Source: Fasciolopsis buskii (lineage: Eukaryota; Platyhelminthes; Trematoda; Plagiorchiida; Fasciolidae). From it: 64,000 nt of DNA. Of the stretch, positions 24,165-36,000 are shown one piece after another. The stretch is taken from assembly GCA_008360955.1 (NCBI GenBank), contig LUCM01008873.1, positions 145,458-209,457 of the forward strand, written 5' to 3'. Positions within the stretch are counted from its first letter, which is position 1. The number at the start of each line of letters is the position of its first letter. The notes beneath the pieces were generated by a model, which was given only the letters and a program-made list of their open reading frames with translations, was not told the DNA's origin and ran no database searches. Made by a program: the position numbers and the translations under genes.

Positions 24165-24480
24165 GTGTCTAAAGCTTTCGTCATGCTTCGGATATTCGAA
24201 AATGAAGTAATCTATTCGTGGAAGTCCACGAGAGTTCACCATTGGTTCGTGGCCTCTTAGATCAGAAACTGATAGGGGCCACATGATGCGGTGAAGATCA
24301 ATGATTTGTTGAAAAACGGCCCAGTTATCTTAATCGCTAAGGCTTTCGACTCCCAGTCGTTCGTTTCGGGTTCTTTCTGGACGCTGTGGTCACAAGCTAC
24401 TGACAATTCCTTCGAGATGATCACTCATTTCTTGATGGTGATTTGACCACGATGATACTATATGATGAATCATTGACTGT
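24165..24480 (+). mobile_element. tRNA-headed repeat, copy 4, diverged
   Basis: Body, head and arm occur in the order of copy 1. Recognisable blocks are AAGTAATCTAT in the body, ACATGATG.GGTGAAG, CGCTAAGGCTTTCGACTCCCAGTCGTTCG and TGATGGTGA.TTGA. It is heavily mutated, so it is an old insertion. Confidence 0.55.
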
Positions 24481-27065
24481 GCATCACCGGCACTGGGCAA
24501 TATCTCGAATACCTCGAACCCGGTCTGAAGATCAAACGAGCATTTGTGATTTTAAAGGTCATATCCGCTCGGCTATGCAAACTCGGCTCTCTTAGGTTTT
24601 ATCACACTTCCGCACGCACTACGTGGTACAGCACCCTTACCGTTGTCAATAGTGATCAGCCCCTAGCATGAACGGCTGTAAAGAATACAAACAAAAAAGA
24701 AACTTTCCACTGACAAGTAAATGTCATTTTTGTTTATCGAAATAGCCACGAACACTTGTTCATTCATCAAAATGGGAACTGGAAGAGCAATGAGCTATGG
24801 CGAGCGGGACGGTGTTGAATTTCAACATTTTATACCACGACTAATTCACACATTGAGCAGTAAAGTATCTATTCGAATGTAAGTAGAATTAGATGAGCGC
24901 TTTCAGTGCCTAACTGCTCAACAGTCGCCGACAGAGTGTTATCGGTACAAGGTGCAATTGGCCGACGTTTCGGCTATCCTAGGTAGCCTTCCTGAACGCA
25001 GGGTTTGCCCAGAGGAAGAACGTGGAAGGTGCACAATTTTAATCCACGGGTAACCACTACCGCCGTGATACTGGACTCACATCCAACATGTAACCTGATG
25101 TATTAATGTCTAGGTAAACTATTATGTTTCAGAATGACAAAGCACGTAATATGGCCCGATTTCACAGATATGAATATTCGGCTTGATCCTAGGATTGCAC
25201 ATCAAGTCTTTGGAAGTAAAAGCTATTGTACGGAAGATTGGCTTCCCAGTAGGGGCCGGATTTTGTATTGATTTCGGGGCTCGAGGTAAAAGGGATTCAA
25301 TTTTATCGTTAAATGCTGTTTATGGACCCGTTACAATCAGTCAAAGCAACTAAACCAAATCTATTCTAAGCCCTAGCCGTATCGATCAAGGTCACTGGGG
25401 AAGGCAAGACTCAACGAGAATAAACGAATTTGAATAATCGAGTAATGAAATGGAAGAAGCATAGAAACGAACAACAGATTAGTGGATGCAAAAATATGCA
25501 TGTGCACGTGACAAATGCATGAAATCTCTGAGGTTATAAATGAAATTCTGTTTCAGGCCGACCATGATTTTCTCGTTACGATTCAGTTTTCGACTTGCAA
25601 GTCAGCATCTGAGTAGGAAAGCAGTCTCACACCAGACTGTTTCTAACTCGCATGGAAATCTGCCACGACAGGTATCATCTATTCATTTGGTTTCCTCTTT
25701 CAGACGGCTGAATTCGATGACCATATTCGAATCAAAGTAATTAGAAGGTAGACATTGATTTCTACTCGTCAGCTTGCATATTCAAGTCGGATCGTTTCGA
25801 TACTACCGGACTAGTCGCATGATTCTAGACGAAGGCATAAACATAATCCACTGGTTCTGTGCGTTTGATCGTTCACTGTTCACAAGATGCAGACACGTTC
25901 CCAACAGCACGATCTTAGCTTTTTCCTCTTCCGTTAAGCGACTAAGGGATCAAAAATCAATAAAACACCAGTGACCGACGGTCTTTTTAGTGTACAGCTT
26001 GAAAATTGTTCCTTTTGACAGCACCTCACTACGAGAAATAAAGAGTTGAGCGACCAGGATAGGTTTCACTATACTGATAATTGTTTCTTGTAAGGTGATC
26101 ATTTATCGAATGAAGTGTCCCTGCGTATTCTGAAGACATGTTTAACTTTTGTCTAGTTGGGTAATCTGTATGGGCCGTTTGACATCCACTTGTAAGTCAA
26201 AGATCAGGCTCACATTAGAGTAATTAGACCGATCCTGTTGCACGGCTAGGCAAATGACCGTTTTTGACGTAGGGTATGTCCAAATGCTCTGGTCATTTGA
26301 GGATAGGCATTCTTGCACAGAATTTGCAGGAAATGCCTGGACAGTTTGACTGACAATTCCAGAGTTTTTGTGTATTCAAGTCACTGAAATGTCATACCCT
26401 GAGAGCAATTCAAAGCAATATTTTCAACCAAGTACAACTTATCACAGTCTTGGGTATTTTTGCCACCAAATGGTATAATCTGAGAAGTAATCTATGACGA
26501 GGACAGTCAAGATCCTAGTCGAAAGAAATGCGAAAATGAATTAGCACTCGTTCTAACTGCTAATTCGTTCGATTCATCCACTCGGTATAGTTCCGTGTGT
26601 AAAAAAGGCACGCGTAAGAGAACAATTTTGTAAGAACTGAAGGCTTGTTTCGAGTTTCACTGGTCGACATGCAGACCAATAGACCCCTGAAAGATCTGAA
26701 AGGCACTTCAAACACAAACTTCAAGGTTATCGATCTTCTGTCAACTTTGTCGACTGATGATAATTAATGAGAGTTACTTCCCTCATAAAGGATATGTGAC
26801 ATTATCACGTGATTAGTAGGGAGCATTTATTCCACCGAGGGGAAAAAAACTTAATTCCATTGATTAAAAAAGTGGTAAGTGAACACAGTACACAATACCT
26901 GATGTTTGCGGTGCCGGATTGTTTTGCATGACAGTCACCAAACGAAATTAATAAAAGTGACTTGCATTCCTCTATCTGTAAGGCCAATTTTCTGTTTCCA
27001 CTTCCCTAGGACACATGCACTGTTAGCAATTTCCGTTCGGCAGCACTCAGAGATTACTGGTCGAC

Positions 27066-27112
27066 GTTATATATATAATAATATGTATATATAATTTATA
27101 TATATATGTAAT
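27066..27112. repeat. TA-rich microsatellite
   Basis: Runs of TATATA with small interruptions, directly next to the hammerhead relic at 27128. Confidence 0.85.
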
Positions 27113-27127
27113 CAGCAGTACATGTGC

Positions 27128-27208
27128 GAATAAGCGGAGTTCTGGAAACATACGGCCGGTTTCGTGGTTGTCGCCGCTCAGAAACCATGGGTTCCTGATA
27201 CTCCGGAT
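27128..27208 (-). ncRNA. hammerhead ribozyme relic, core broken
   Basis: The minus strand reads CUGA then GCGG..CCAC, GAAACCGGCC. Compared with the intact copies, the NGA of the core is missing (three bases), stem II has one mismatch and the cleavage triplet is GCC instead of GUC. Flanks match the 8.3 kb copy (GTGCGAATAAGCGGA against ATGCGAATAAACAGA on plus), so this is the same repeat family. Self-cleavage is not expected. Confidence 0.6.
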
Positions 27209-28389
27209 GTCACTTCATCTGCATAACTGAGCAATATGACTGCAAATTACCATGAGAGTGTTCAACGGTTAAGATGAGTTGACACAGGAGTACCGGGCAC
27301 GCATACCTGATGGGCAGCAGTAACCACACGACTTGCCATATGCTGCCGGGAATCTTTGTTTGCTTTTTCTTAAAGTATTAGCTCAGAGCAATTTCGTACG
27401 AGCGATGCTGGTCACCGCGTCAGAATGACGAAGAAACTTCTGAAAGATATCGGCGAACCCATCGACTGCCATTGTTTACTGATGCTGGATTTCTAGCCGA
27501 TAGGTTTGATTTTATCGACATGGTTATTATCACGCCTACGAGATTGTGATGATTGGCAGCCCAAAATCCCGACTAGTGACCTATTTCGTATCGACCGACC
27601 GAATGAAAACTGTAGACCGATCTCGGTGAACTTTATTCTGATCAGACAAACAATCTTCTTCGTTCGCACACCTCGCTCCGCCTTGTCGACACGTCTCCAA
27701 ACAGCCGCTGGTTGGCGATCAGTAATGTGGGGCCGCGGTTTGATCATCAATTTGAATCAGTCCATTTGTCCACTATCTGCGATTGTTTCCAAATCAATTA
27801 TTTCATTTTTTAATCTTTTTTTTACTTCCTTCAATAATGAAATGACAATATACATCCTTTTTCAAGAAGGGGGTCGCGGCCAACAGGCGACTGCCACCTG
27901 GGAAAGTTGATCTTGCTTCTCCGTGCCTCGCTTAAAGATGATCGATACCGAAACTTGAACACGCGTTTTGATCAGAGTGTCCACGCGTTGGCCAACAGAA
28001 ATTAACCCCGGTCTGGTGAGAGCTCGTGTGTGTTTGAAAATGTGCTTTTTGAAGTCCGAATTGAGCACGAAATAAAGTAGTGAAATGTATACAAGTCACA
28101 TGCAAACCGTAATCACTGATCATCCCCTGGTGGGTAGCGCAATCTCATAACTGTGCTCGTAAAATGCATTTGAAACAGCCGCGGAATTCGCGATTTAATG
28201 GAGTCAGATTTCTTCGTTGCCTCTGTGCTTTGCTCTTTAATGCTTTTGTTGGAAAGATCCCATGAACTGTGATTTGCCTAGCACCTGTATGAAAGACGAA
28301 TAAGTATGTTGTTGTTGTGTCATCACAACTACTACTCGAGTGATGTTCTATATTATTGCTTTCCTCGTTTACATTATTAATTTACACAG

Positions 28390-28818
28390 GTGAAGCGCAA
28401 CAGTACCAATGGTCTTTCGGTGACATGACCCCTGACAAAAGGACAACCGTCGGCAGTGTAAAACATACTTATACCAGTGTGGGAAATTACGTAGTGACCG
28501 TGAAGATTTCAAATGATTTCAATTCAATCGTGATTGGTGGAAATGTTCGTATTCGGCACCCACTTGAATTTACGGGTATATCGGCCAATCATGCCGAAGT
28601 TGGGCAGCCTAGCTCAATCACACTCCAACTAACAAATCCCACGGACATTGATGGCTGTACGTGGAAATTCAATGGGATAGTAGATTCTGCATGCCAAAAA
28701 GCATCATGTACGCACACTTATCCTGAACCTGGACAGTACGAGATTCAAGTGGAATGCGCCAATCAGGTGATCACCACGACTCAATCTACCGTGATTACAG
28801 CATACCATCCGGTCAAAG
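28390..28818 (+). CDS. polycystin-1-like exon, PKD core plus a second PKD repeat
   Basis: Two bases, 142 codons and one base (phase 1 to 1). The acceptor is taatttacacag at 28389 and the donor is G|gtaatg at 28819. First repeat: YQWSFGDMTPDKR, then HTYTSVGNYVVTVKISND, a textbook PKD core and Y..VG.Y.V.V..SN strand pair. Second repeat: SANHAEVGQPSSITLQL, then CTWKFNG (the WDFGD core with two cysteines nearby) and CTHTYPEPGQYEIQVECAN. The extra Cys pairs suggest lineage-specific disulphides. This is the clearest evidence for the gene's identity. Confidence 0.9.
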
Positions 28819-31800
28819 GTAATGCTAATCGATATTTCTAATTTTTCTGTTGTATTCTTGATTTCGTCTCGAGAGCTCAAAGCTCGGAACTAATATAAGT
28901 AGTATATGAGTAGCGTTAGGCACATTCTCAAGTTCCCACGTTCCTTCAAATAGAAAACGTGTCGATTCTTAATTAATCGTTATCTAATTGGTTATCATTT
29001 AAACAAATGACAGTAAAATAACCAGCAACAAATAGAGGGAAAGAAAATCGTTTTATTTCAAATGGTCCAGTGCACAAGCATATAACGACAATCTATAATC
29101 AACATGCAAAACTTCTTGTTGTCTAGTTAAGTCATTCAGATCATAAATGGAAGTGACGGTCACACTACTTATGACAGCCGTGGTGATCTGTGACGAATAT
29201 GGCAACTTTTGCTGTTCGTTATCAAGTTGAACAAACATTTTTTTATGGATCACGTTTGTGTCCAATGTCTAAGCGGAATTCCAATTCCACAAATATCGTC
29301 AGTCTGTCGTTTTCCTACTGGGCACTGCAGATCTGTCCGTCTGCTAATCATCGATTGGTAGCCTCTAGCTATGATTTGAAAACCCTGGGTCAGATTAGGA
29401 AGAACACGTTTAGAAGAGCATGCATCGTGAACGGGGGATTTTGTGACCCAGCAAAGTTGCAATTTCAGACACCGATAACGAATCAAGAGCAGTCGAGGTG
29501 TCAAAACTACAACAAAAGAAGATAACAAAACACGCATTGCAAAAAGGCCGTGTGTATATCGGGAATGAAACGATAAAAATCTATATCGATCGATAAGAAT
29601 CAGTACGAACAGTTGTTCGAGGGAAGAGGAAAAGTTTAGAAGTCAATGATCGACGGCTTCGCTTGTGGATTCCCATTGATCGGGAATATTCTGGAATAAG
29701 ATGAGAAGAGAACCTCATTGGTCCAGGTAAAGCAAACTATCCGACGAAGTTCCTATTTCGTTTGAAGTGTGATTCTAAAAACTAGAGAGGATTTCAACCA
29801 AAGTGCCTGGGTACACATGTACTCTCTTAAGATAGACCATGTTTCGGGCCTACGCAAATGAAATCAAACTTATTTCGAATGCTTTTGACCTAATTCCGAA
29901 CAATTTTGCCACAGTTTAGAAATGGGGCTGGAAATGGTATAGTCGGCGAAAAATCTTGCAATATGGACAATATTACAATACCAATGTGAAATTGTTAAGA
30001 TGTATAATATATGGAGTAACTCAGTGGAACTCACTGCAGTAACGAGCAATCATGCGCATTTACAATCTCAGTCTAAATATATGTAAGCAGAAGAAACGAT
30101 CCGTTTGTCATTCAAGCACTTGGTTTAGGCAGAATGAATAGTCGGAAAATAGAATTACCATTAAAATTGAATTAGTCTGATGTTTATCAAGAGCACATTA
30201 GAGTCAGGATGAAAACACTCTCGAGTTCTAAAACGAACAGTCAGCATTGGTCACCTGTCAGAGCGATGTCCATTTGCCCGCGGATTCTCCACAGGCATTT
30301 GTCTCTGTGTTCTCTGGGTTGGTTCCAGACCGGCGACCACTTCGGAATACAACTGGTGTATTTGCTCCACTTGTCTTCCTCATTTTAACTCAGTCTCCAC
30401 CAATGAGCTAATAAATTAATTAAAATTATTTAAATATCCACAATAATTGTTTGCATGCTTGTCATTGGTGTACAATTCGGTCTAACAGGACAGAAAATCA
30501 CCGGTGGAATACTCCAAGACCTCACTGTTGCCCGTCATCATGATTGTCTACTAGCATTCATGTTCTTATTAGTTACTTATCCCCGAGTGACTTAATGTAT
30601 TCGGAAATCGTTGTTTTCTACCAATCCAATCTGTTGTATTGAAAATTTCAACCGATTTCTCTAACGCTTTCAAGTAACCAGCTCTCTTTCCCTGACTCTG
30701 CTTTCCAACTAAATCCATTCATGTGATCAAAGTGTATCTTTTCACTTAGTTGATTAGCGTTTCCTTTAGAACAGCTTAATCGTCAGTAGCCAGTCCTTCT
30801 ACTCTAGGGTTGACTGTGCAAGGTATTTGAGAACCATTCTAGTTACTAACTGCCGCTAATCTTTATACCTTCAACAAGCTTTTCATAATCGACGACTGCT
30901 ATTCTTTGACATAGGCAAAATCAGATCAATGCATTTTATCATCCTAAAATATGGTTACCAAGGCACTTTACCAATTCCACCACCACCACTACCCTCCCCC
31001 CTCCCCAGCCCTCGATCCCGTCACATCATCTGACCACCTAATGCTATACTTTAAAATTTCATATCACGGTCTTTGGATAATCACTTGAGTAGTTTTCATT
31101 TCTACTGGCGAATTAACCTTGATGCTTGTCGGTAGTCACATTGAACACTTTCGGACCGAAGGTCATTGACTGTGACCTGACATGTCTGTCTACCATTTCC
31201 CCACAAAGGGGACATGTTTTAAATCGAAGGGCAAACAGCTACCCGAATCGTGCTCCATCGTCAGTGTGTAACTAATCCTTCCACGACCCCCAGTCATGTT
31301 TATCTATTTTTAGACTGAAAGGATCCATACAGTTAGTATATGTATGTATGATTGATAAAGTTGTTTACCATCAACGATGAATTACTAGTTGTAGGGAGCC
31401 ATTTTGAGTTTTGGTTATTTGGTTAATCCATAAGACCTTTCAAGTGAATTCTTGTCTGTCTACCCGTGAGTTCCAATTTCTATCGCATTCCACCTTTTGA
31501 CAATGCATAAATCCTTCTATTCCCAATCTGCTGTCCCGCTCTTTAGTTGGTCAGTGCAAACATATTGCACTTTGCCAGTTATTGTACCGCTAACAGCCAT
31601 CATGCTAACAAATTCAATGGGTGACACAACCGTTGGATAAAACGCATCAAAATGGAACGATTTGATTTTGAATAATACTATACTATGTGCTATTTGAACA
31701 CTATCAGTTTACAATAGGGTTTTGTTTCCCTGGTTACCAAACAATCGGAAATGAAGCCAAGTAGACTGTCGATCAATATTGGTCGTGGGGACGATAAAGT

Positions 31801-32741
31801 TTACAAATTCACCTCTTCACATCCCTAATACTCGATATAGACTAGTCATTGAACAAGCTGGACTTACTGAAAATACCTCATTTGGGCAAATGACATAGTG
31901 TGCGGAATTTGTGTCCATTTCAGGCCGAGGTCTAGTGTTTACGATTGCTCTATCGACGGGTCTTCTTCTGTCCGTCCGGTCCTTTCTTCTGATAAAAAAG
32001 GTACACTGCACCAATTCGTTCGTTATTTAGAACTTGCATCAAATGGATTCGGATTCACGTATTGAATAATTGAAATAGGGTAAGAACATGTTGCCGTCTA
32101 TCAAGACCTATCAACAGCATGTCTGCTAGCATAGAGTTGAGTAATGCACGAATTGCTAATACACCTGACGCTGCGTACGTACAACTATGTCCATGTAAGT
32201 CGGATCAGGTTTCAAGTCGAGGCAAACGGGATCACAATAAGCCTGTTGAATGGCATTTCCGACATACGCTCGAAAAGGAGCGCAAGGTAGTATAATGGTT
32301 CTCAAGATTTGGAGTAGTAGAAGAACGATGCGTGAGGAGTCTCCAATCAGCAAAAGCTTGTGGAATGGTACGGGTGGAGGTTGAAAACAAGCCTTTTTGA
32401 ATTTTCATTAACTATAGTAATTATCCACAAAAAGTCAATCGGTATACGGCAATTGTATGATTGGTATTCAGTGTGAGGTAGAAAGCAAAACCTCAACCAC
32501 GGTGTTTTCCCATGCGTAGCGTGAACAAGAAAAGTGCATGGAACATATGCAAGTTCATCGATTCACAAAAAACTTTGCGTTCTGTTTGCCCATGAAGTTT
32601 GATCGAGGAATCTTTAGTTAGAAATACTGAGAGAATTTATATTACTTATTTACGAGTGTTTCGAATCAATGAAAATCGCTAATTTTCAATCTAACTTTGT
32701 ACACTGTTTTTTTTGTGTGTGCGTGTGTGTCCCAACTTCAG
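28819..32741 (+). other. intron, 3.9 kb, no element recognised
   Basis: AT-rich sequence with a C-rich stretch (30980-31012). Open frames up to 111 codons (29190-29525) show no domain. I see no repeat shared with the rest of the window. Confidence 0.5.
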
Positions 32742-33030
32742 ATCTCCGAATTCTAACCAACAGCTTTGCCGTGGGCACCGGACGTCGGATAATTTTCACA
32801 TTTACCGAAGGTACGAATTTGACCGCCATATTGTCCTTGAACGGAGTTTCGCAATCGGCCACGGTTGATTACACATCGAAACAAATTCTATCCGATCCGT
32901 TCGATGTGCCCAACGTCCAATCGGTTTCGTACGATTTGTATGTCACTGATCTGGTTGGCAAGACACCAATCAGCGGCTCGGCATCGTTTGACATTCCTGT
33001 GGGAAAACTGACCTGTACCATCACTCCACA
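32742..33030 (+). CDS. polycystin-1-like exon, divergent PKD repeat
   Basis: Two bases, 95 codons and two bases (phase 1 to 2). The acceptor cag at 32741 follows T8 and a GT repeat; the donor is CA|gttagt at 33031. Residues: D|LRILTNSFAVGTGRRIIFTF, then LTAILSLNG in place of the WDFGD core, then SYDLYVTDLVGK and a closing FDIPVGKLTCTITP. The strand order fits PKD but the Asp/Gly core is lost. The GAT at the 5' junction and CAC at the 3' junction are both made across introns, which supports both boundaries. Confidence 0.82.
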
Positions 33031-36000
33031 GTTAGTTGTATTTTACAATTAATTATTTTAGTAAATGTATTTGATATGTATTTGAAAGCGGGCAGTAGGA
33101 ACAAGGTATTACCGTAGAACACTGGTTGTTTAGTACCAACTTTGGGTAGATTTTTTCTTCATTCTATCCTCCTTCCAATTTGTAACAGATTTCATCGATC
33201 GGGTAACTACACCGAACAACTGATCCCGCAGTGACCAGTAGTGGGACGAATTATACAAGGGGAAAGGCCGGCTTCATATTAATTCTCTTTCAAGAAATCG
33301 CGATTAAAGATTTAGAGATCACCAGTTCGATAATCAGATTGTTTGGAAAATCCTGTACCGCGATCGTTCTGTCCGAGACCGCGGACACAGTACTGTCCAT
33401 GAGAGACAAGAAGCGAACGACACTTTGGCCCTTGAAATGACGATTTGGAACCGACGCAGTTCTCGCGATAGTTACATGCTCTCCTGACGACAGCCGAAAT
33501 ACACTGTCCGCAAAATGAACCATCCACCCCCAAGCAAACACAGACACACATACACACATATCCAAACTAGAAAATCTTTACTCATTCGTCGAACCCTTTC
33601 TAGAAGAATGAATGTATACTTCATTTACAGCTTTTTCCGAGCTTTTTCTTAGTAGTTTGTGGTTGAGTCGCCTTTGCAGGCACCCCTCCGTTCTGGCTGA
33701 CTACTGACTGTCTGATATTAGTTGCCTGGGGCGCAAGGTCGCATTACTCCTTCCAGACGGTCTCCTTTTCTCACATCAGAAAAAGACATCACCGTCTCTG
33801 ATGTGCTCACTTGATTTATTGGCGAAAACATCGAATCTCCTGTCGAAGTGACTGATTTCCACCAGTTATCACTCTAGATACGCTAAAATCCAATATCAAG
33901 TGCATCTACGCGTGAATTTCGACCAATTCGGGTTTGGAAATGTTCCATCCTAACGGAAATCCGCGTTTGACAAATGAATGGGATACTATGTGGATCCATA
34001 TCCGGTAACACGACAACTTACGGGCAATTTCAGCTGAACGGAATCACCAGTGCTTAGTAGTTCCCTTTCATGTTTCATAGCCTTAAAATCACCGGCCTGC
34101 GGTCTCTCGCTTCCTGAATGTTGTCCGGTACTTTTGATCCAGTCGACCTGGCTACTCACTATCTCAGTCACAGAAGACCAAACTAAGTAGTACGTTACAG
34201 CCTCATGACTTCATTTCCTCCCTCCAGACAATGATCGCAAGTCACGAGAAACTTGACCGCAATTCCCGCAGACGACAGATGAATCGTTACGACTGAAAAA
34301 ATAAACACGTGCAAACTGTAACGGAGAAGATAAAAACGGATATTAACCTAAACAAATCAGTTCACACAAGTGTTTGGGTTGAGTTGGGGTTAGCAGTCCG
34401 AGAATGGCATCTTCGATCATGTTTCTTTCCCCATTGTTCGGCGAGTCGATAACACTACGAAGTTAGGCGGGGAACAGCATCTGATTGGTGTTAGATAATC
34501 GGACTGTGAGAAAAACTGTTACATTTTCGTTACCGTCGTGGCATTTAGAAGTTGTTCAACGTTTTGACCATCACAGGACATACTGTTGGCAGATGAAAAT
34601 ATGGGCAGAAACAATGAGTTCGATGACGTTGTATTTGAGCTGCAGTACTTCTTTTCTACACATCATAGCGACAATCAACTGTGAGGATTTGCCTGCATGT
34701 ACCGATGATGCAGAACTCTCAACTTTTCGGTATTCCCAACTCACGCTACCCATGCGTGACAAACGTGATTTAAATCGGACAGGTGGTAACGATACAAATT
34801 AGCGTTGGGTAAGAGACTTGTTAGTAGTGCATGTCTCACGTGGGAACCTAGGGATCTCCGTTATCACTTCCAACTTCACCGGGTCGTTCAAAAATGGAGA
34901 TAGACTTATTCACCCGAGAAAAATGTAAGGTGTGCATAGGAAAGATGTGTTCAATTTGTGCCATTGGTAGTCATTTGTTACTCGTGCACTGGGCATGAGG
35001 CTTTTCGTTGACCTTTGAACCCAAGTGGCCGATCAGATACCTGTTTCTTTTCCTTGGAGAAACTGGAATTGCTGTCGAGGCCAGGGAAATTCGAATCCGA
35101 CCCTAACTATTCAAGCGTCTGTTTCCATTGTCAAAGGAAGACGAGAATGTGACCGACAAACCAATCGGTGGCACTGACCATCGTAATTTTCACTCCGATT
35201 CCACGCGAATAACACTTAACTGCCAGTGCCTTGGACAGGAACAAGTTGGACCGGATACATTTTTCCCCGGTCCCATTCTGTTTGCTCGACTGATTGTCAG
35301 TCGCTGGACGGCGGTTAGTTTTAGACCTTTAAGCAAAAGGGGAATACACCTTATTGCAGCCCGGATAAATTTCGCGTGGGATACAATCAATTCGGGGAGA
35401 AAAGAGGATGATTTGCCAACTCTCTCGATTCCAGATTTGATTATTCTCTTCCTCCAATGTCGAATAGCCTCCGAATCACTAATCGATCAATGATATGAAA
35501 AACTAGGACCGATGAAAGAGGCCAACTCGGTCTGATTCTGGCACGGGACATTAAACCTGCTAAAATAACCAGCCAGTCTGTATGCAGCAGGTCAGTAACA
35601 CCCCGGACGTGTCGCTGATGTTAAAACCAGGTGAAGAGTTAAGCTTGAGAAAATCGTGATATCCCCGCTGATAAATCCAGTAGTGAAACGAGACGAAATT
35701 CGTAGTATTGTGCAAAATTAAGACGGTTTCAGGACGAAACGGTGACACAGTCAGGGAATCTGTTATGGGGGGAATTCAACGTTACCGTACATCGACGCCG
35801 ACAGACCGGGATCAGCAACGAACTAGTCATATACTGATACTTTTCTATGGGGAACATGGCTTAATAAGTCCAAAAAAGCAAGACCCTAATGAGTATTCCA
35901 TTTAGGTAAACCTTTATTATGTTCGCCAAATCGAATTTTGCTAACTTTCAGTTCAGTTCACTTTTTACAACCCTTAATTTGGCACCACCATATTCTAGCT

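Larger units (their letters stand above)
23717..28389 (+). other. intron, 4.7 kb
   Basis: It contains a diverged tRNA-headed repeat (24165-24480), a fragment with GGCCGACGTTTCGGCTATCC near 24960, a TA-rich tract (27066-27112) and a hammerhead relic (27128-27208). Nothing else is recognised. Confidence 0.55.

Noticed and set aside
25557..25600. Possible exon with ADHDFLVTIQFSTCKS reading
   Set aside because: It has a good acceptor and a PKD-like look, but exons 23491-23716 and 28390-28818 join directly in phase and give a complete PKD repeat, leaving no place for it; the frame also stops soon after.
35128..35493. 121-codon open frame
   Set aside because: No family resemblance was found and it sits alone in an intron; it could be an old repeat fragment, but nothing supports a gene.
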